64,000 nt of DNA from Actomonas sp051209155. Lineage in GTDB: Bacteria > Verrucomicrobiota > Verrucomicrobiia > Opitutales > Opitutaceae. Positions within the stretch are counted from its first letter, which is position 1. Every line of letters starts with the position of its first letter. Below, piece after piece: positions 58,256 through 64,000 of the stretch. The notes below the pieces were generated by a model. The model did no database searches and was not told the origin of the DNA. It saw only the letters and a program-made list of their open reading frames with translations. Location of the stretch: NCBI GenBank assembly GCA_051209155.1, contig JBPJGB010000001.1, one strand, 5' to 3'. Made by a program: the position numbers and the translations under genes.

Positions 58256-58734
58256 AATTCCAGCACGAGGATGTAGCCGTCGGCGCGTTTGCGGAAGGAA
58301 CCCGCATTCAAGTCGCCGTCATCGATCGCGGCGTCGACCGTCTGCATGACCGTATCATCCGCGTTGGGTTGATACACGGACAGGCCGGCCGCGTAGCCAA
58401 ATTGGTTGAGGTCCCAGTCCCAGTTGCCGCCCAGCGAGGTCGTTTGACCCCAGCGATTGAGGTTCATGTAACCGCTCATTTCAGTGGGCATGGCCGCCGC
58501 GCCGTCCGGCGGCCACCCGCCAGTTTCCAGCGCGTAGGTTTCGAAGGCATCTTTCCCGATCCGCAGATCGTTGATGAAGGTAGTCACTCTCGCCTTCTGG
58601 CGCACGCGGTTGAAAGCTGGAATCGCCAACGCGGCCAGCAGCCCGATGATCACCACCACAATCATGATCTCCACGAGGGTAAATGCAGACCGACGGTCGC
58701 GGTGGGACGGGGAAAGGGGGGGGGAGGCGCGCAT
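58252..58734 (-). CDS. Type IV pilin-like pseudopilin
   Basis: 160 aa from ATG 58734 (ATG 58773 also possible). The prepilin leader ends RDRRSA|FTLVEIMIVVVIIGLLAALAIPAFNRVRQ, with the F+1, E+5 pattern of type II secretion/type IV pilins; the residue before the cleavage site is Ala rather than Gly, a tolerated but less common form. The globular part (about 70-160) is Gly/Asn/Trp-rich, GspG-like in outline. Lone pseudopilin genes are abundant in Verrucomicrobia. No secretion genes adjoin; it lies between argF and argG on the opposite strand. Confidence 0.85.
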   Translation of the reverse strand: MRASPPLSPSHRDRRSAFTLVEIMIVVVIIGLLAALAIPAFNRVRQKARVTTFINDLRIGKDAFETYALETGGWPPDGAAAMPTEMSGYMNLNRWGQTTSLGGNWDWDLNQFGYAAGLSVYQPNADDTVMQTVDAAIDDGDLNAGSFRKRADGYILVLEF

Positions 58735-58897
58735 GGTATTCGCGAGACGGCCGCGATGTTTGTTTATGGCCATTGATTTGCCAATACTGCAGTGCGTCAA
58801 CGAATGGTGAATTTCCGCCGACCACGGTGCGGGCGGTTTCCGGAAAATACTTTGCAGGCCGCTGGTGGAGCGGCGTAAAACGTCCGTCCTTTTACTC

Positions 58898-60127
<1,230 letters not shown>

Positions 60128-60146
60128 GGTCGGCTCGCAATCTTTG

Positions 60147-60175
60147 GCCGGGCTTCGCCGTTGGCGGAGCCCGGC
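60147..60175 (+). terminator. Terminator of argG
   Basis: A 13-bp stem GCCGGGCTTCGCC / GGCGGAGCCCGGC (one G-T pair) with a 3-nt loop followed by six T. Confidence 0.93.
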
Positions 60176-60247
60176 TTTTTTGGGTTCAAACCGGTCTGGG
60201 CGTGCTTCCGACTGGAACGTGTGAAGTCGGGATCCAAACTCACGAGT

Positions 60248-60754
60248 ATGCGCCGATTTCTGCCCCTGTTGTTCGCGAGCCTTGCCGCCTGGACCTTCGC
60301 CCAAAGTGCTCCGCCCGCGCCGCCGGCGGAGATTCACGATTTTGATTTTTGGATCGGGGACTGGGAAGTGACCGCGAAGGGCAAAGTCGCGGGTTATAAC
60401 CGCATTGAACCCATCCTCGGCGGCCGGGTGCTGCAGGAGAATTACACGACTCCCGGTGCCTACGCCGGGCACAGCTTCAACCTCTACAACGCGCCGGCGA
60501 AGCGCTGGGAGCAGTATTGGGTCGATGTGACCGGCCTTTCGCTGCACCTCACCGGTGGATTGAACGAAACCGGTGCGATGGTCCTGCAGGGCGACCGCGT
60601 GCAGCCGGATGGTTCGACGGTAACTGATCGGATCACCTGGACGCCCAACGCCGACGGCACCGTGCGCCAACACTGGGAAGTCAGCGAAGACGGCGGCGCC
60701 ACGTGGTCGACGGCCTTCGACGGGCTTTACTCGCCGCGGGAGTCGGCGGATTGA
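60248..60754 (+). CDS. Small secreted protein, DUF1579-like outline
   Basis: 168 aa from ATG 60248. Signal peptide RRFLPLLFASLAAWTFAQ, then HDFDFWIGDWEVTAKGKVAGYNRIEPILGGRVLQENYTTPGAYAGHSFNLYN, TGGLNETGAMVLQGDRV and VRQHWEVSEDGGATWSTAFDGLYSP. The FDFWIGDW start and the alternating strands suggest a small lipocalin/beta-barrel fold as in DUF1579-type proteins. It probably binds a small molecule, but no motif identifies it. It is unlinked to argG (terminator between). Confidence 0.72.
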   Translation: MRRFLPLLFASLAAWTFAQSAPPAPPAEIHDFDFWIGDWEVTAKGKVAGYNRIEPILGGRVLQENYTTPGAYAGHSFNLYNAPAKRWEQYWVDVTGLSLHLTGGLNETGAMVLQGDRVQPDGSTVTDRITWTPNADGTVRQHWEVSEDGGATWSTAFDGLYSPRESAD

Positions 60755-60818
60755 GGCCCCGCGGGCCGGCCGAAATTCGCGCGGGACAAAGCGCCGCGGT
60801 TTGGCGTAGCCTGCGGCC

Positions 60819-61268
60819 ATGAACCTGCCCCTGTTCCACCCCGCCGCCTTCCTCCGTCGCGTCGTTTTGACGATGGCGTTTCTGGGGCTGACCGCCCTGG
60901 CCGGCGCGCAAATGGAGGACTCGCTCAAAGGGATTTGGACCATCATCGACGAAACCCCGGCGCTCATGAACCCGCGGAATTCGGAGCGCTTCGTCATTCA
61001 GCAGGTGTCGGTCGGGGAGTCGCAGTGGGCCGATGGCTCCTTTTCCCTGCGCTGGCCGAGCGAACCACGCCCGGAGCGCGGCTACTTCAGCAACAAGAAC
61101 GGCCGCGTGTGGATCACCACCTATCGCTGGGTGGATAACGAACGCGTGCGGGTCGAATATCGCGGCGAGATCAAACACGCCGACGGCAAGACCACGTGGG
61201 AAGGCATGGCCACCACCACCGGCGGCAAGCGCACCAGCTGGGAGTTCATCGCGACGCTCACCCAGTAG
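60819..61268 (+). CDS. Secreted protein of unknown function
   Basis: 149 aa. Signal peptide (RRVVLTMAFLGLTALAGAQ) followed by about 120 residues with beta-rich patterning: GIWTIIDETPALMNPRNSERFVIQQVSVGESQWADGSFSLRWP, then GRVWITTYRWVDNERVRVEYRGEIKHADGKTTWEGMA. I recognise no family. It lies 64 bp after the previous secreted-protein gene and may be co-transcribed with it. Confidence 0.65.
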   Translation: MNLPLFHPAAFLRRVVLTMAFLGLTALAGAQMEDSLKGIWTIIDETPALMNPRNSERFVIQQVSVGESQWADGSFSLRWPSEPRPERGYFSNKNGRVWITTYRWVDNERVRVEYRGEIKHADGKTTWEGMATTTGGKRTSWEFIATLTQ

Positions 61269-61350
61269 CCTGGCGTCCGATCCGGGATGGAACGCTGTAG
61301 CCGGAGTCGTTGACCCCGGTTCGTCCGTAACCAACTCCCTGATACAAAAA

Positions 61351-61375
61351 AGCCGGGGGTGACGACCCCGGCTTC
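61351..61375 (-). terminator. Terminator of the MCE/Mla operon
   Basis: A 9-bp stem AAGCCGGGG / CCCCGGCTT with a 7-nt loop; on the minus strand it is followed by a T-run (TTTTTTG). It ends the minus-strand transport operon 22 bp after its last gene. Confidence 0.88.
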
Positions 61376-61396
61376 AGTGGCGGAACAGGGAGTTGC

Positions 61397-62389
61397 TTAG
61401 AACAGCGAATTTGCGGCGACGCCCACGGCGGTGATCGGGCCTTGGTCGGCCATGCCGTCGACAGCGCGATTCACCTTCTGCACCGCGTTTTGCGCCTCGA
61501 TAAACAGGCTGTCGTCGTTGATGAGGCGGCCGAGCGTGCCTTCGCCACTGTTCAGTTTGGTCGAGAGCGCCTTCAGGTTCTCGGACGTGACGCGAATGTT
61601 CTCCGCGATGCTGTCGTCGTAGAGCAGGGTGCCGAGCGTGCCGTTGCCCTCCTTGACCTGCGCGACGAGACCCTGCGCGTCGCTCATGAAGGTGCGGGCC
61701 TCGGCGGCGGCGCCGCGGATTTCTTCAATCGCGGCGATCAACTCGGTATAGCCGGCGTCGTCGGACAGGAGCTTGCCGAGCGTGCCTTCGCCGTCCTTCA
61801 GCCGTTGCGAGACGACTTCCAGGTTGGTGGTGATGGTCGCAATCCGGGAGCCGTTTTCGTCGACCATGGTGCCAAGCTTGCCCATCAGGCTGTCGCTCGA
61901 ACCGTCGGTGCCGAGCGCGCCGGTGAACTGGCTGAGCGCCTGCTCCACCTTGCGACCGACTTCGCCGATCTGGGAAACGACGGTGTTGAGGTCCGGTGTG
62001 TCCTGCGAACGCAGCACGCTGCCCGGTTCGATCGTCGGGGCCTCGCCGGCGCCGAGCGTGAGGGAGACGTAGTTGCTGCCCAACAAACCCGACATCGCGA
62101 TGGTGGCGACGGAGTCGGACGGCACGTCGACGGTGTCGCTGATCTGCAGCACGGCCTCGGCGAAGCGGCCGTTGAGGCGCGTTTCCTTGACGATGCCCAC
62201 GGCGACGCCGGCCATGCGCACTTCGTCGCCGGACTTCAGCTCCTTGATCGTGGCGAAGCGGGCGGTGAGTTCGTAGGACTTGTCGGAGTCCAGTGCGTTG
62301 CCGGAGAGGGCTTCGAAGGTCACCCAGATGAGGGCGAGTCCGAGTAGGAAAAACAGCCCCACACGGGCTGACATTTGGGCATTGTTCAT
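61397..62389 (-). CDS. MlaD/MCE-family phospholipid-transport protein
   Basis: 330 aa from ATG 62389, overlapping the ATPase gene by 4 bp. A single N-terminal membrane helix (RVGLFFLLGLALIWVTFEAL) anchors it facing the periplasm. The MCE domain reads SYELTARFATIKELKSGDEVRMAGVAVGIVKETRLNG, with IAMSGLLGSNYVSLTLG. Behind it are three copies of G-x-GTLGxLxxDD (ending DAGY, SIAE and SLFI) in a long helical region. Such proteins form hexameric rings that bind phospholipids in Mla-type ABC transport between membranes. Confidence 0.93.
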   Translation of the reverse strand: MNNAQMSARVGLFFLLGLALIWVTFEALSGNALDSDKSYELTARFATIKELKSGDEVRMAGVAVGIVKETRLNGRFAEAVLQISDTVDVPSDSVATIAMSGLLGSNYVSLTLGAGEAPTIEPGSVLRSQDTPDLNTVVSQIGEVGRKVEQALSQFTGALGTDGSSDSLMGKLGTMVDENGSRIATITTNLEVVSQRLKDGEGTLGKLLSDDAGYTELIAAIEEIRGAAAEARTFMSDAQGLVAQVKEGNGTLGTLLYDDSIAENIRVTSENLKALSTKLNSGEGTLGRLINDDSLFIEAQNAVQKVNRAVDGMADQGPITAVGVAANSLF

Positions 62390-63192
62390 GATGAGGCCTC
62401 CAGGGATTTGAAACGGGGATTGGCGATATCGATTCGCGGATTGAGAAATTCGGTGACGATGGGGTCCTCGCTCGCCCGCAGGTCGGCAGGCGGAGCGACG
62501 ATGGCGGTGCGGCCCTGGTGCAGCAGGGCCACGCGGTCGGCGATGGTGAGCGACAGGTCGCGATCGTGAGAGACGACGATGCTGGTGACCGCGTATTCTT
62601 CGCGCAGGTTCGCGATGATTTCGGCGATGGTGGCCGACATGATCGGATCGAGCTCCGAAGTCGGTTCGTCGTAGAGCAGCACCTGCGGCTCCATCACGAG
62701 GGCGCGGGCGATGGCGACGCGTTTGCGCATGCCGCCGGAAAGTTCGGAAGGCATTTTCTGCGCGGCGTGCTCGATCGAGAGGATACGCAGCGCCCGCATC
62801 ACGCGGTCGTGAATCTCTTTCTTCGGGCAAAGCATGTGCTCGAGCGGATAAAGCGCGAGGTTGTCGTAGACGGAGAGGGAGTTGAGCAGGGCGCCGGATT
62901 GGAAGACCAGCGCGAGGGCGAAACGGTTGCGCGTCTCGGGCAGCGTCGGGTCGTGACCGTTGATGTCGATCGTGCCGGCGGTGGGCACCTCGAGTCCGGC
63001 GATGTGGCGCAGCAAGACGCTCTTGCCGGAGCCGCTGGGGCCCATGATCACGAAGATCTCGCCGGGTTCCACCTGGAACGAGATGTCTTCCAACACCTGC
63101 TGCGAGCCGTAGCGCTTCGCCACGCCGTCGATGTTGACCGCGACGGGACCGCGATCAGCACGCTCGGGAAAAGGAGTGCGGGAGAGAGGCAT
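62386..63192 (-). CDS. MlaF-like ABC transporter ATP-binding protein
   Basis: 268 aa. Walker A is GPSGSGKSVLLRHIAGLE, the signature is LSGGMRKRVAIARALVMEPQVLLYDEPTSELDP (Walker B and Q-loop region), and HDRDLSLTIADRVALLHQG contains the switch His. It closely follows the Mla/Ttg2A type. It energises lipid transport with the permease, whose gene lies 6 bp upstream, and the MCE protein downstream. The N-terminus (about 15 residues) is less conserved. Confidence 0.95.
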   Translation of the reverse strand: MPLSRTPFPERADRGPVAVNIDGVAKRYGSQQVLEDISFQVEPGEIFVIMGPSGSGKSVLLRHIAGLEVPTAGTIDINGHDPTLPETRNRFALALVFQSGALLNSLSVYDNLALYPLEHMLCPKKEIHDRVMRALRILSIEHAAQKMPSELSGGMRKRVAIARALVMEPQVLLYDEPTSELDPIMSATIAEIIANLREEYAVTSIVVSHDRDLSLTIADRVALLHQGRTAIVAPPADLRASEDPIVTEFLNPRIDIANPRFKSLEASS

Positions 63193-63198
63193 GGCGGC

Positions 63199-63951
63199 TT
63201 AGGCGAGGAGCTTGGTGATGAAGTAGTCGAGGGTCAGGATCGCGATGAGCGACAGCACCACCGACTTGGTGACGGCGAGACCGATTTCGCGCGGACCGCC
63301 GCGGGTGCGCAGGCCGGTGTTGCAGGCGATCATCATGATCACGAAGCCGAAGATCTCAGCTTTGATGATGCCATCCAGGATGTCCTTGCGGGAGACGAAC
63401 TCCTGCAGCGCGCGGAAGAATTGATCGCCGGAGATGCCGATGAAGGCGACGTATTCGCAGACCACCGCGCCGCCGAACCAACCGATGAGATTGGCCAGGA
63501 TCGTAAGGACCGGCATGATGAGCAACACCGCGAGGAGCCGCGGCAGCACGAGCAGGCGCTCCGGCGGGATGTTCATCGTGATCAGCGCGTCCACCTCGGA
63601 GTTCACGCGCATGGACGCGAGCTCGGCGGTCACGGCGCTGCCGACGCGACCGGCCAGCAGGATGGCGACCATGACCGGGCCGAGTTCGCGGGCCATGGAT
63701 TCGCCGACGAGCGCGCCGATGAGTTCCTTGGCGCCGAAGTCGCGGAAACTGATGCCGGCCTGCAGCGCCAGCACGGCGCCGATGAAGAAGCACAGCACGC
63801 TGACAATGGGCAGCGAAGCGTAGCCGGCCATGTAACCCTGTTCGGCGGTGCGTTTGAGGATGCGAGGGGCGGCGGGCAACATGACAAAGGCACGCCAGGT
63901 CATGACCAGTCCGCTGCCGAAGGCCTCGAAGAAGTTGTGGATGCGCGTCAT
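63199..63951 (-). CDS. MlaE-family ABC permease
   Basis: 250 aa, five or six membrane helices. FRDFGAKELIGALVGESMARELGPVMVAILLAGRVGSAVTAELASMRVNSEVDALITM is the core MlaE signature, with LPRLLAVLLIMPVLTILANLIGWFGGAVVC behind. It is the inner-membrane channel subunit of the MCE lipid transporter, first of the three complete genes. It may itself follow another gene upstream (see the partial frame at the window end). Confidence 0.94.
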   Translation of the reverse strand: MTRIHNFFEAFGSGLVMTWRAFVMLPAAPRILKRTAEQGYMAGYASLPIVSVLCFFIGAVLALQAGISFRDFGAKELIGALVGESMARELGPVMVAILLAGRVGSAVTAELASMRVNSEVDALITMNIPPERLLVLPRLLAVLLIMPVLTILANLIGWFGGAVVCEYVAFIGISGDQFFRALQEFVSRKDILDGIIKAEIFGFVIMMIACNTGLRTRGGPREIGLAVTKSVVLSLIAILTLDYFITKLLA

Positions 63952-64000
63952 GGTGCTGAGGCGGTGGAAGAAGCTTTGGCGGGCGCCCAGGCGTGGAGCT
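63948..64000 (-). CDS. Possible 3' end of an upstream gene in the MCE operon
   Basis: On the minus strand the last 53 bases form an open frame ending LHAWAPAKASSTASAP then TGA, with the stop overlapping the MlaE-like ATG as ATGA, the same junction type as in the next overlap of this operon (62386-62389). It is too short to identify. Confidence 0.3.
   Translation of the reverse strand, partial: LHAWAPAKASSTASAP

Overview
The window is GC-rich, densely coded chromosomal DNA with no phage, insertion sequence, CRISPR array or tRNA/rRNA gene that I could recognise. Gene content points to a Gram-negative heterotroph of the Verrucomicrobiota, most likely Opitutales/Opitutaceae. The supporting traits are two TonB-dependent receptors sharing a Val/Leu-x-x-Phe-x-Val-Thr motif after the signal peptide, a GTP-type PEP carboxykinase, bifunctional-type ArgJ, paired HDOD proteins, a DUF3667 protein, a TorF-type porin and few good Shine-Dalgarno sites. 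This placement is inference; no rRNA gene is present to confirm it.

Layout. 1-5.0 kb: the end of a processive GT2 glycosyltransferase, a thioredoxin-like lipoprotein, an RluA-type pseudouridine synthase, a ThuA-like protein and a FucP-like MFS transporter. 5.2-14.5 kb, all minus strand: a compact run of ten genes. It reads (in transcription order) fatty-acid desaturase, FAD amine-oxidase-like protein, DUF1365, CFA-synthase-like methyltransferase, DUF1475, DUF2062, DUF1295, a second CFA-like methyltransferase, a TPR protein and a glutathionyl-hydroquinone-reductase-like protein. Four of the junctions are 4-bp ATGA overlaps. This looks like a membrane-lipid tailoring operon for methyl-branched, cyclopropane or furan fatty acids and is the most interesting system in the window. 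14.7-21.9 kb: UMF1-type MFS, a sigma-54-type promoter with a long structured leader ahead of a TonB C-terminal-domain protein, an MscS channel, a VUT/YhhQ-type transporter, a hybrid histidine kinase and an EntS-like exporter.

22-30 kb: a TonB-dependent receptor diverging from an unusual Ski2-like helicase with a candidate Fe-S cysteine motif, then DUF3667, DUF3299, ACT-domain and cation-efflux genes. 30-38 kb: pckG, two HDOD proteins flanking DUF456, and an ECF sigma operon (sigma factor, small membrane protein, polymer-forming/RDD fusion, 70-aa membrane protein). 37.6-41 kb: purE-purK against a MobA-like/XdhC pair. 41-49 kb: a highly expressed-looking TonB-dependent receptor, a coiled-coil secreted protein and a secreted S9 peptidase, facing a DUF423-cca-transaldolase-GH20 run. 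51.7-53.4 kb: TorF-like porin and rplM-rpsI.

53.5-60.1 kb is an arginine biosynthesis cluster: argJ (minus), argB-argD-argF and argG (plus), interrupted by a lone pseudopilin on the opposite strand. The cluster covers acetylglutamate formation/recycling, kinase, aminotransferase, ornithine carbamoyltransferase and argininosuccinate synthase; argC and argH are not in the window. 60.2-61.3 kb holds two small secreted proteins. 61.4 kb to the end is an MCE/Mla-type phospholipid transport operon (permease, ATPase, MlaD-like protein) whose upstream part runs off the window. Gene ends are marked by about a dozen clear stem-loop terminators.
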